Shown piece after piece: positions 23,083 through 31,153 of a DNA stretch of 36,498 nt (positions are counted from its first letter, which is position 1; every line of letters starts with the position of its first letter). The notes below the pieces were generated by a model. The model worked only from the letters and a program-made list of their open reading frames with translations, had not been told where the DNA came from and made no database searches. This DNA comes from a virus. The translations under genes were made by a program, and so were the position numbers. The DNA lies in IMG/VR virus record IMGVR_UViG_3300036985_006750, positions 1 through 36,498 of that record; one strand, 5' to 3'.

Positions 23083-24189
23083 ATGCCGGTTGGAGTTTCA
23101 TCGTCAACATTTCAAAGAAGAGCAGAGCCAACACCCAAGCAGGAAGTAGATCCGCTTGATCGCGTCTTGCAGGGTCTCCAAATAGCCAACAGCGCTTTCG
23201 GGATTGTGTCCAATCTGGAGAATATCCAGACGGCTCGTCAGAACCGTGGGCTGGTAGAAGCCAAGATGAAAACCGAGGCGGCGGCGGCTGGGGCAGCGCA
23301 GGCGTCTGAGGAAAGATCCAAGCAGGGAAAATACACTGAACCCGAATACGAAAAGGTTTTAGCTAGTCAGAAATTCATAGAAATCAAGCCACCAGCGACA
23401 GAAGAGGAAATGCCGGCTTCAGTTCTGCGAAGGACTGTTATTGGGCCGGAAGGAAAAGAGAGATCCATTTTGCTTCGGCAGGCCAAGCCAATGGAGATGG
23501 AGTTCAAATCTACCGAAAACCAATTAACTCGGGAAGAACGTGCGGAGATGGTGCAAAAGCAGATGGATTTTGAACGCCAACAGAAGGAACTCGATCGGCT
23601 GTTGAAAAAACAGATATCCGTCAGCAATCAAGACCTACGCAAAGACCTACAGAACAGCAGAGAAAACACACAACGAATGATGTTTGATCTGAAGAGGGAA
23701 GAAAATCCAGCTCTTCAAAAGAGAACAACGCAAGCAGAGGGTATGAGTTTGGTTGACCAAAATCTTCTCGACCTCACTAAGAGAGTTGATCCACAAAGCA
23801 GAGAAAATCTGATTCAATTAAAGCTTCCTTTCGGCTTAAAGTCGCAGGCGTGGCAAGATTACGAGACATCTGCCCTTCAATTTCTCGACCCTATCGCCAG
23901 AACTAGAACCGGCGCAGCGATGCCTAAAGACGAGTTCCATAAGTATTTTCAGCAATATTTTCCTATGCCCGGTGACTCTTCGGACATGGTTGAGTTCAAA
24001 GCGAAATTCAGACAGCTTGGCATTCAAGAAGTATTATCCGGAAAGAAATGGAGCGCTCCAACTCCTCCTGGAATAGAAGTTCCAAGCGTTGCGCCTGATG
24101 CGTCAATATCTCCAAGCAAGATAAAACCCTCATCAGGACAAAATAAACCACCTGTTAAAACATACAAAGCCTCGGACCTGAAGCTATAA
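23083..24189 (+). CDS. Internal virion protein
   Basis: A 368-residue, highly charged protein. It has helical and coiled-coil segments (QKQMDFERQQKELDRLLKKQ) and a C-terminal domain with DPIARTRTGAAMPKDEFHKY followed by FPMPGDS. I recall that domain from other phage internal or tail-associated proteins. The last 50 residues are Pro/Ser/Lys-rich. It lies one base after its neighbour, between two other ejection-type genes. Confidence 0.55.
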   Translation: MPVGVSSSTFQRRAEPTPKQEVDPLDRVLQGLQIANSAFGIVSNLENIQTARQNRGLVEAKMKTEAAAAGAAQASEERSKQGKYTEPEYEKVLASQKFIEIKPPATEEEMPASVLRRTVIGPEGKERSILLRQAKPMEMEFKSTENQLTREERAEMVQKQMDFERQQKELDRLLKKQISVSNQDLRKDLQNSRENTQRMMFDLKREENPALQKRTTQAEGMSLVDQNLLDLTKRVDPQSRENLIQLKLPFGLKSQAWQDYETSALQFLDPIARTRTGAAMPKDEFHKYFQQYFPMPGDSSDMVEFKAKFRQLGIQEVLSGKKWSAPTPPGIEVPSVAPDASISPSKIKPSSGQNKPPVKTYKASDLKL

Positions 24190-24198
24190 GGAGCCGCA

Positions 24199-26322
24199 AT
24201 GGCGTTTAGAGTACAGCATCCAAAGACGGGCCAAGTATTTCCTATGGAGAACGAGGTAGAGGCAAGCGACGCTGTTCAAAAAGGTTTCATTCCTCTCGAC
24301 GTGCGCCATCCAAAGACGGGCCAAGTCTTCCCGCTAGAATCTGCTGACGAGGTAACAGCTGCCGTAAAAGATGGCTGGGAGCCTGCGTTCAAAGTCAAGA
24401 TGCCCGAGGCTCCAAAAGCTGGTTTGCGCTCGCCAGACAAGAAAATGGGCGCATTGGAAGCAGCGTCGACTACGTTTGACCCGTCGCTAGGATTCAAGGA
24501 TGAGATCTGGGGAGCCGTCGCTGCGACATACGATCCTGATAACGTCGGCGGCACCTTCAAGGACCGCTATCAGAAATATCGAGACGCTCAGCGGTCAGCG
24601 GTGGAACAGGCCAGAACAGCCTCGCCGAAAACCGCAGCGGTAACTGAGGCCGTGTCTGCTATCCCTGCAATGCTCGTACCTGGGGCGGCGGGCGTTAAGG
24701 CGGCGCGAGCTGGTATTGAAGTTCTGGGGCCGGTAGCGCAGAGTTCAGTTCTGACCTCCGCAATCGAATCAGCGGGCCGATCAACGGCGACTCCCGGCAG
24801 CGGAGAGTTTGCAAAAGACGTGGCCGGTGGGGCTGCGGTAGGTGCTGCGCTACCTGCTGGAATCAAAGGGGCGCAGATTGGCGCTAAAGCCGCTGGCGCT
24901 ACTATTGGCCTTGCGAAGTCTTTGCCCGCTTTATGGCGCGGCGGTATAGCGGCGAAGGGACAAGCGATTGCTGAAGCATCAAGCGACATCTTCAAGACAT
25001 TCGGGGCTAATGAGGCGCTGCTGAAAGCTACAGGACTTTCAAAAGACGCTACCGAAGCTCAGATCAAAGCTAAGATATTTTCTGAATTGGAAAGGGAAGG
25101 TGAGTCGCCATTCAAGAAATGGCTGGCTGGAGAAATAGCTATCAGGAGTGGCGCAACAGGGACAGCGGCGCAAATCGAGAGTCTGTTCAACCTTGGCTCG
25201 CCGCGACGAATAGCTGCAAGAGAGTTCTATTCCGACCGACAGAAAGAAGCTGCGGAAACTCTCACCGAAGCGTTAACAGCTTTGGAGCAGAACACGAAAC
25301 AAGTCAGGGGAGGAACATTTGCGGAAGGCATGCGTCTGGCTGCCGAGGAGTTCAAAGGTCTCCCAAGAAAAGAGGTCGAGAGTTCTCTCGGCAAACTACG
25401 TCGCGAAGCTTTCGACGTGATTCCTGGAGAGGGAGAAACGTCAATACTGAGCGGAGCAGATCAAAATGAGATAATGCAGGCTTTGCAAATTATCTACCAG
25501 GGCGATGTAAAGGGAATCAAGAAAGCCTTTCCCAATGTCAAAGCCGGGGCAAATCCTAACCAGGAACAACTTTTCTGGAGATTACAAGCAGCGCGGCAGA
25601 CAATCGATAGTCGCGCAAAGCAATTGGGAAAAGAGGGGTTCAGCAATCAGGCAGTGGTCATGGGAGACTTCCGATCTGCAATTGACGATGTTCTAAAGCT
25701 AGCACCAACCAAGGAACAAATTGACATCCAGTATCGCGAAGGTGCCAAAGCTATTGGTCCGGTGTTTGGAAAGAAGTCGCCAATAAAGTCTACCGAAGAG
25801 GGAACCAGATTCATCGAACCGTCAAAAGTGCAAGCGCGGTTTTCAGCGACCAGATCCGGAGAAATGTTCGATCGCCGTATGGACGCTATGCAGAAATTCC
25901 TTGATGAAAGTGGACTTCCATTTGACCCAGAAATAAAAGCCGAGGCGTTCAAACAGTACGAGAGAGTTAGGAGTACCGCAGCCGATAGAAGGTTGGTTGA
26001 GGGCATGAAGCGCGCAGGTGGGCCGTCTGCGCAAGCTATTGAATCATTGGCTGGTAAGAACGCCAGGAATATAGCTCAAGAAATCATCGTTAGACCGTCA
26101 GCAGTAATCCAAATGATAGATGAGAGAGTAGCGCAGCGAGGCGGATCGTTCACTGAAAAGGAACTAGCAGACATCCAGAAGTGGCGTAGTGGATTTGATA
26201 CTCTCGCGAAACAGGGTGCTAGGGGCGTTCTTCCATCAAATGCTTGGGCGCTTGCGTTGTCATTTGGCGCGTCGAAAATGGGCGCTGAGTTCATAAAACA
26301 GCAATTCAAACAAGGGGAATAA
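24199..26322 (+). CDS. Large internal/ejection protein with N-terminal repeat pair
   Basis: A 707-residue protein. It begins with two 30-residue repeats (RVQHPKTGQVFPMEN and VRHPKTGQVFPLES), likely a small binding module. Residues 145-265 are Ala/Gly-rich and hydrophobic and could insert in a membrane (ETIVSAIP-like helices, then AKDVAGGAAVGAALPAG). The rest is long amphipathic helices. No lytic transglycosylase or peptidase motif is visible. Size, place before the tail fibre and composition match the largest protein of a podovirus ejection machine. Confidence 0.55.
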   Translation: MAFRVQHPKTGQVFPMENEVEASDAVQKGFIPLDVRHPKTGQVFPLESADEVTAAVKDGWEPAFKVKMPEAPKAGLRSPDKKMGALEAASTTFDPSLGFKDEIWGAVAATYDPDNVGGTFKDRYQKYRDAQRSAVEQARTASPKTAAVTEAVSAIPAMLVPGAAGVKAARAGIEVLGPVAQSSVLTSAIESAGRSTATPGSGEFAKDVAGGAAVGAALPAGIKGAQIGAKAAGATIGLAKSLPALWRGGIAAKGQAIAEASSDIFKTFGANEALLKATGLSKDATEAQIKAKIFSELEREGESPFKKWLAGEIAIRSGATGTAAQIESLFNLGSPRRIAAREFYSDRQKEAAETLTEALTALEQNTKQVRGGTFAEGMRLAAEEFKGLPRKEVESSLGKLRREAFDVIPGEGETSILSGADQNEIMQALQIIYQGDVKGIKKAFPNVKAGANPNQEQLFWRLQAARQTIDSRAKQLGKEGFSNQAVVMGDFRSAIDDVLKLAPTKEQIDIQYREGAKAIGPVFGKKSPIKSTEEGTRFIEPSKVQARFSATRSGEMFDRRMDAMQKFLDESGLPFDPEIKAEAFKQYERVRSTAADRRLVEGMKRAGGPSAQAIESLAGKNARNIAQEIIVRPSAVIQMIDERVAQRGGSFTEKELADIQKWRSGFDTLAKQGARGVLPSNAWALALSFGASKMGAEFIKQQFKQGE

Positions 26323-26325
26323 ACC

Positions 26326-27312
26326 ATGGCATATCCAAGCGTAACTTACACTTTTACCAACGGGACAACTGCTTCAGCGACGGAGGTGAATCAAAACTTT
26401 TCCGATTTAATCTCTGGTTTAAGCGCTGGCACAAAGGATATTTCAATCGCAGCCCTCACCGTTGCCGGCGCCGCATCGTTCAACGGAACGGTTACCCTCG
26501 GCAATGCCACGGGCGATGATATCACGGTAACGGGCTATGTTGCGTCGGCGATCATCCCTAAAACAGATGATACTTATGACTTAGGCACCGCAGCTCTCGC
26601 GTGGCAAGATGCCTATTTTGATGGAGCGGTGTATACCGACACAATCAGCGAACTGACCGGCGCTGCTGGTGTTACGATAGACTCCTTCAAAGCGAAAGAT
26701 GGTGGATTTACCGCAACGCACTCAACGCACACGATGGTAAGTTCCGGCGCTGCAAATTCGATATATACCGAATTTGGTTATCAAGGCGGCACAACCGAGC
26801 GAGCACAAATTGGATTAGCATGCGATACGAACGGCATGATTACCGGTGCAACCTTAGGCGACTTGTGTCTGTTGGCGAGAAACGATGATGTGCTGATTTC
26901 TGGAAATGACGGGGCTAGCATCGGACTCCAAGTGACCGGCGGAAATGCGGTTTACCTCGGACCCGCCGCTGGAGGCATTACCCATGTTTTCTACGGCGGA
27001 CACTATACGAGCACCGTGACAACCGCCACAGCCAATACTTCCTTTACCGCAACGTTTTCCAACACGAACTACTATAACGTCGATACCAACGGCAGCATTA
27101 CAATTACCTGCCAGAATATCGGCTCCGGCTTTACGGGGTGGATTACCGTTAGGAGCACGGCTGTTGGGGCGGTGACAATCACCCTGTCTCAGACGGACGC
27201 GTATGTACAGGCTACATCATTTGCCCTCGCGGCCGGAAAATATGCCGTGATAACTGTAGTGGATACTGGCCGGGCGTCGGTGTTCGTTACTTATGTAACA
27301 GACCTTGCATGA
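26326..27312 (+). CDS. Tail fibre / receptor-binding protein
   Basis: A 328-residue protein. The N-terminus (TYTFTNGTTASATEVNQNFS) is a common virion-anchoring start of tail fibres. Then come short beta repeats (LTVAGAASFNGTVTLGNATG) and DDTYDLGTAALAWQDAYFDG, a motif found in very many phage fibres. The C-terminal half is Gly/Thr/Asn-rich beta and is probably the receptor-binding part. No chaperone gene or enzymatic motif follows. It is a surface-exposed candidate for sugar modification. Confidence 0.75.
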   Translation: MAYPSVTYTFTNGTTASATEVNQNFSDLISGLSAGTKDISIAALTVAGAASFNGTVTLGNATGDDITVTGYVASAIIPKTDDTYDLGTAALAWQDAYFDGAVYTDTISELTGAAGVTIDSFKAKDGGFTATHSTHTMVSSGAANSIYTEFGYQGGTTERAQIGLACDTNGMITGATLGDLCLLARNDDVLISGNDGASIGLQVTGGNAVYLGPAAGGITHVFYGGHYTSTVTTATANTSFTATFSNTNYYNVDTNGSITITCQNIGSGFTGWITVRSTAVGAVTITLSQTDAYVQATSFALAAGKYAVITVVDTGRASVFVTYVTDLA

Positions 27313-28196
27313 AAGCTATCGCGATACTCTTCCTCAGCGCTTGCGGCGTTCTCGTTCCGGTTAAGCCAGGAGTGCCGCAAGTTGTCTCCGAACGGCTCAA
27401 GACTCAGATTGGCCGCATGACCCCAACGCTGGCTTGGACCTGCAACGGCATGGCTCCGGCTAGAAGTCGAGAGGTTGACTGCAACACCGAGGGGGATGCG
27501 GTGAGCATGACGGGATGGACTCTTTTATATGGTAATCTTGGATCATGGCAGTTAATTTTGGACAGCATCGATGAGAACGGGAGACCGTGGCGCAATCCGG
27601 CGCGAGTCGGAGGAACCGACCCAAATTCGTTCTCGCGAGACCAAATGCTCGGCTTGCTTGAAGCCACTGTCTCTTCGGGAGATAGAACAGGGCTACAATC
27701 TGTTGTGCGGCATTTGCAGGCGCAAGGACGCCTTTGCCCAGGAGACGATAGGTGCAACCTCACCGGAAGCATTATCGAGCTGTGGCGGCTCGTTCTCGGG
27801 CAAGAAGTCATTGAAGCTGAGAGGGCTGTAAACGGATGGACCACCGAGGTTGAGGCTGCAACGGTTCCACCAGGCTATCAAGCGCATTTGGTGTCGCGTA
27901 AAATCATGTTGCACGCAGAACTTGGAACCTTGACTAGCTCATACAGCAAAGCCGCTGCAACACTTGCGCGCCGATTCCCTAAGTCTTTGTTCCTTCGTGT
28001 TACGAATGCCGTCGCCAATGGTGGAGACTTTGTTGCGATTGCTGATGACCTTGCGGCTTGCATGGAAACATGGCAGGGGCCGGGGAACGCTTGGATAGGG
28101 GAAGAAATTGAACGCGGCTGTCAAACTTTTAGCTACGGTCACGAGTATGTCTCGCTCGCTAAATATCTGTTACAATCAAAGGAACTAATGCAATGA
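27309..28196 (+). CDS. Predicted lipoprotein of a conserved phage family
   Basis: A 295-residue protein with a short lipoprotein signal: MKAIAILFLSACG, lipobox LSAC with Cys12. The mature part has paired cysteines, a FSRDQMLGLLEA motif near residue 107, a CPGDDRC loop, and a segment GYQAHLVSRKIMLHAEL. This order of motifs recalls a phage/prophage family of unknown function that looks like an all-helical toroid. Exported by the infected cell, it could act at the envelope, in lysis or as exclusion factor. ATGA overlap with the fibre gene. Confidence 0.55.
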   Translation: MKAIAILFLSACGVLVPVKPGVPQVVSERLKTQIGRMTPTLAWTCNGMAPARSREVDCNTEGDAVSMTGWTLLYGNLGSWQLILDSIDENGRPWRNPARVGGTDPNSFSRDQMLGLLEATVSSGDRTGLQSVVRHLQAQGRLCPGDDRCNLTGSIIELWRLVLGQEVIEAERAVNGWTTEVEAATVPPGYQAHLVSRKIMLHAELGTLTSSYSKAAATLARRFPKSLFLRVTNAVANGGDFVAIADDLAACMETWQGPGNAWIGEEIERGCQTFSYGHEYVSLAKYLLQSKELMQ

Positions 28197-28396
28197 CAGC
28201 ACAAAAGGCAATCCAAATGTCGGAAGTTTTGCTAAAACTCCTAGTCCCGCTGTTCATCGCAGTCTGCTCTTTTGCGCTGCAATCTGTTCGTGGGGAATTG
28301 CGCGAACTCCGAACGGAGATAAAAGCCATGCGCTCAGAGAACCAGGCGCTACTCGTTCGGGTTGTCCTCCTTGAATCTTCCACCAAGAAGCTGTAA
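28193..28396 (+). CDS. Single-TM coiled-coil protein
   Basis: A 67-residue protein. A hydrophobic segment at residues 11-30 (VLLKLLVPLFIAVCSFALQS) is followed by a Leu/Glu/Arg heptad helix to the end (LRELRTEIKAMRSENQALL). This is the shape of an inner-membrane spanin or of small holin-like proteins. It is coupled by ATGA to the lipoprotein gene before it, so the two may form an envelope-spanning pair. The endolysin lies 3.5 kb downstream. Confidence 0.55.
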   Translation: MTAQKAIQMSEVLLKLLVPLFIAVCSFALQSVRGELRELRTEIKAMRSENQALLVRVVLLESSTKKL

Positions 28397-28401
28397 CCTT
28401 G

Positions 28402-28418
28402 CCTCATAACTTATGAGG
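28402..28418. promoter_or_regulatory. Palindrome covering a ribosome-binding site
   Basis: CCTCATAA-c-TTATGAGG is a perfect 8-base inverted repeat around one base. Its right arm contains the GAGG of the ribosome-binding site of the gene at 28425. In RNA it could fold and hide that site; as DNA it could bind a dimeric protein. The same right arm (18 identical bases) precedes the gene at 17715 without the left arm. Confidence 0.45.
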
Positions 28419-28424
28419 TGATTT

Positions 28425-28625
28425 ATGATTGTTATTCCGTTATCGATTCTTTTGGCCGTGTCTGTTGCCACCAATGTGTTCTTTATTCTCAGACCCAACT
28501 CCAAATCACGACGAGAAAACAGCCGAACCGCTGAAGAACTGCTTGCAGATTTGCTGCGCGGTACTGCTATTGTCAGAATCGACCGGATAGCCCCGAGCGA
28601 CGTGCTGTTGAGGTCGCCACGATGA
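28425..28625 (+). CDS. Small membrane protein with conserved C-terminal motif
   Basis: A 66-residue protein. Residues 2-22 are a hydrophobic helix (VIPLSILLAVSVATNVFFIL), followed by a basic turn and TAEELLADLLRGTAIVRIDR and LLRSPR at the end. I have a memory of similar small phage proteins with a membrane anchor and the end (I/V)RI(D/E)RI-x-P-x-D-(V)-x-LRSPR; their role is unknown. The gene is coupled by ATGA to the oxidoreductase of the sugar cassette. Confidence 0.55.
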   Translation: MIVIPLSILLAVSVATNVFFILRPNSKSRRENSRTAEELLADLLRGTAIVRIDRIAPSDVLLRSPR

Positions 28626-29215
28626 AGATTTGCATTGCGGGCTACAACGGAAACATGGCGGCGCGGTACAAAGCGGTCCTAACCTACCTCGGTCATGAGC
28701 ACTGCGGATATGACGTCGGCGAGACTATTCCAGAGGCCGACGGCTACATAATCGCAACGCCGACCCATACGCACAAAGCGCAGGTGTTCGCGTTGGCCAG
28801 ATTCGGAAAGCCGATTCTCTGCGAGAAGCCAGTATCCAAATCGATGGCTGATTTGCACCACATCAAAGCAGTTTGCGAGGGCCACGGCACGCCGTTTCAA
28901 GTCGTAATGCAATACGCATACCTTGCAGACAGCTCACGCTCTGGCAGGTCGCACTACGATTATTACAAACACGGAAATGACGGCCTTTGCTGGGATTGCT
29001 TCCAAATTATCGCGCTAGCGAAAGAACGGGTGACTCTTTGCGAATCTAGTCCAGTTTGGCAGTGCATAATTAACGGCAAGAAGATCAATCTGGCTGAGAT
29101 GGACATGGCTTATTGCGTGATGATTGCCGAATGGCTGAAAGACCCAAATGCGCAGACGTGGGATTACATCGAAACCGCTCATCAGAAAGTTATTGACTAT
29201 GCCTCCTCAAATTAA
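28622..29215 (+). CDS. Gfo/Idh/MocA-family oxidoreductase, compact form
   Basis: A 197-residue protein. The Rossmann start KICIAGYNGNMAARY and the family segment IIATPTHTHKAQV with CEKPVSKS (the EKP motif that places the catalytic Lys) are clear. Normal members have about 330-350 residues with a large C-terminal beta domain; most of that is missing, and only an alpha/beta remnant follows. Enzymes of this family oxidise or reduce sugars and sugar nucleotides using NAD(P). First gene of a four-gene cassette of sugar enzymes, overlapping the next by 17 bases. Activity on a nucleotide sugar is likely, but the truncation makes it uncertain. Confidence 0.75.
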   Translation: MKICIAGYNGNMAARYKAVLTYLGHEHCGYDVGETIPEADGYIIATPTHTHKAQVFALARFGKPILCEKPVSKSMADLHHIKAVCEGHGTPFQVVMQYAYLADSSRSGRSHYDYYKHGNDGLCWDCFQIIALAKERVTLCESSPVWQCIINGKKINLAEMDMAYCVMIAEWLKDPNAQTWDYIETAHQKVIDYASSN

Positions 29216-29921
29216 CATCCTCATTGGAATCCAGGCCAGATCGACATCGACCAGGCTTCCCAATAAAGTATCAGAAGTTCTAGATGGCAGAACGATTTTG
29301 GAGCATTGTATTGACTCCTGTAAACGGTCCGCCGACTATCTGAACCGATACACTTTTCGGACCGGAATAGCCGTCCAGTTGGCGCTTCTAGTTCCCATAG
29401 GGGACCCGCTAGCTCAGACCTGGTCGCGCAGAATCCAAATTGTCGAAGGTTCAGAATCAGATGTCCTCTCGCGCTACGTCGAAGCCACCAAACGGTTTGG
29501 ATCCGACTACATTGTCAGGATTACTAGCGACTGCCCGCTGATTCCTCCGTTTGTGATTTCAAAACACATCAAACTGGCCGTTATGAACCGCTTTGACTAT
29601 GTCTCGAATGTTGACCCTCGCTTCAGAACTTCGATTGACGGAATAGACTGCGAGGTTTTCTCACAGAAGATGATCGAGTGGGCCAACGCCAACTCAGAGA
29701 CTAAAGAAGAGCGCGAGCATGTCACTCCAGCGTGCCGACTGCGACCACCGCCATGGGCAAAGATTGGGGCGGTAATCGGGTTCTTCGATGAAAGCCATGT
29801 CAAATTGTCGGTAGATACTCGCGAAGATTTGGATTTGATTCGCGCTCAGTTTGAGGCGGTACAGCAAAAGGTACAAGCAGCCGAAAGGCTTTATGGTAGG
29901 GATTGTGTGCATAGGTTCTAA
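29199..29921 (+). CDS. SpsF/NeuA-type cytidylyltransferase
   Basis: A 240-residue nucleotidyltransferase. ILIGIQARSTSTRLPNKV (N-terminal nucleotide-binding loop), LEHCIDSCKRS, then GSESDVLSRYVEATKRFGSD and YIVRITSDCPLIPP are the signatures of the SpsF/COG1861 group, related to CMP-sialic acid synthetases. It would charge a 3-deoxy or nonulosonic sugar with CMP from CTP. The start MPPQINILIG lies 17 bases inside the preceding gene. Together with the NeuB-like gene it supplies the activated donor for a glycosyltransferase. Confidence 0.82.
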   Translation: MPPQINILIGIQARSTSTRLPNKVSEVLDGRTILEHCIDSCKRSADYLNRYTFRTGIAVQLALLVPIGDPLAQTWSRRIQIVEGSESDVLSRYVEATKRFGSDYIVRITSDCPLIPPFVISKHIKLAVMNRFDYVSNVDPRFRTSIDGIDCEVFSQKMIEWANANSETKEEREHVTPACRLRPPPWAKIGAVIGFFDESHVKLSVDTREDLDLIRAQFEAVQQKVQAAERLYGRDCVHRF

Positions 29922-29953
29922 GTTATTTGTAAACTTATTGGAGGATTTAATAG

Positions 29954-31153
29954 ATGAAAGACTTTGCTAATCACAGGCGGGCGCTCCAAAGCATTGCGCA
30001 AGGGGCGCTTACCAACTCAAAGAGGCCGGAAAGCCACGTTATGGGAGTTTACCCGACCCACGTCGGGATGGGACTTGGGGCTACCTGTTTCGGGGAAGAT
30101 GGCCAGCGCTATATTGACTACATTTGCGGCCTAGGAACCAATCTGCTCGGCTGGGGCAATTCCAAAATAGCCTGGGAAATCCAAAAGCGGTTGCACCATG
30201 GTTATTGTCTCTCCTTCGGAACGAATACCGAGATCGAAGCTGCCGAGCTGCTGAAAGAGTTTTTCCCATTCGTCGAGTCGGTCAAGTTTCTCAAAACCGG
30301 GACCGAGGCGTGCATGGCCGCGGTTCGCATAGCTCGCGCCGTTACGGGGCGGAAGGTTATTCTCTCAGAGGGCTACCACGGCTGGTCGGACGGATTTGTC
30401 AGTCTAACCCCTCCCGCTAGTGGATGCGTGCGTGGCGAGGACATGCGATTTTACAAGCTCATGAACTTTGAACAGATCAACAAACTTGTAGCTGCGGTTA
30501 TTGTTGAGCCTGTGATAACCGACACATCAGACGCGAGAAGAAAATGGATAGAAGATTTGCGAGAGAAGTGCACAAAAGAAGGTGTGCTATTGATATTTGA
30601 CGAGATAATTACGGGATTCAGATACGAGAATTTTGGAGTTTGCAACCAGTGGAACATCGTCCCGGATCTAATTTGCCTTGGAAAGGCTTTGGGTGGGGGA
30701 ATGCCCTTATCAGCAGTCGCGGGCAAATACGTCACGATGAATGACCCCAGCTATTTTGTCAGCTCAACGTTCGCCGGAGAGATTCTTTCTCTAGCAGCTT
30801 CCATTGGATTTATGAGAGAGATACGCAACAAACATGCTAACATTGTTACCGCAGGCCGTAAATTTTCCGAGGACTTTAATAAGCTGAATCCAAGGGTTCA
30901 AATCGCTGGCTATGCAACTAGAGGGTCTTTTATTGGCGACCCTCTTGACAAGGCGTTATTTTTCCAGGAGGCGTGCGCTGCGGGAATCCTGTTCGGGCCT
31001 AGCTGGTTTTTCTGTGATTCTCACATTGGCTCTGAAGACATCGTCCTAGCGTCTTGCACGCAGATATTGAAACGATTGGACCGCGGAGAATTGAAACTGC
31101 GAGGGGAAATGCCAGCAGCTCCCTTTGCACAGAAGGTGAGGGAAGGTAAATGA
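29954..31153 (+). CDS. Class III aminotransferase (glutamate-1-semialdehyde aminomutase-like)
   Basis: A 399-residue PLP enzyme. GTEACMAAVRIARAVTGR and EGYHGWSDGF are cofactor-binding signatures, LIFDEIITGFR holds the Asp that contacts the pyridine nitrogen, and Lys244 in LGKALGGGMP forms the Schiff base. HemL itself makes aminolevulinate, but homologues sit in many surface-sugar loci and put amino groups on keto sugars. The context (oxidoreductase, cytidylyltransferase, acetyltransferase) favours the sugar role. GGAGG precedes the ATG by 9 bases. ATGA overlap with the next gene. Confidence 0.85.
   Translation: MKDFANHRRALQSIAQGALTNSKRPESHVMGVYPTHVGMGLGATCFGEDGQRYIDYICGLGTNLLGWGNSKIAWEIQKRLHHGYCLSFGTNTEIEAAELLKEFFPFVESVKFLKTGTEACMAAVRIARAVTGRKVILSEGYHGWSDGFVSLTPPASGCVRGEDMRFYKLMNFEQINKLVAAVIVEPVITDTSDARRKWIEDLREKCTKEGVLLIFDEIITGFRYENFGVCNQWNIVPDLICLGKALGGGMPLSAVAGKYVTMNDPSYFVSSTFAGEILSLAASIGFMREIRNKHANIVTAGRKFSEDFNKLNPRVQIAGYATRGSFIGDPLDKALFFQEACAAGILFGPSWFFCDSHIGSEDIVLASCTQILKRLDRGELKLRGEMPAAPFAQKVREGK

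Noticed and set aside
29954-31153. Haem biosynthesis enzyme HemL as a metabolic gene
   Set aside because: The sequence is HemL-like, but the neighbours are sugar-modifying enzymes and related aminotransferases act in surface-sugar loci, so the haem role is unlikely.
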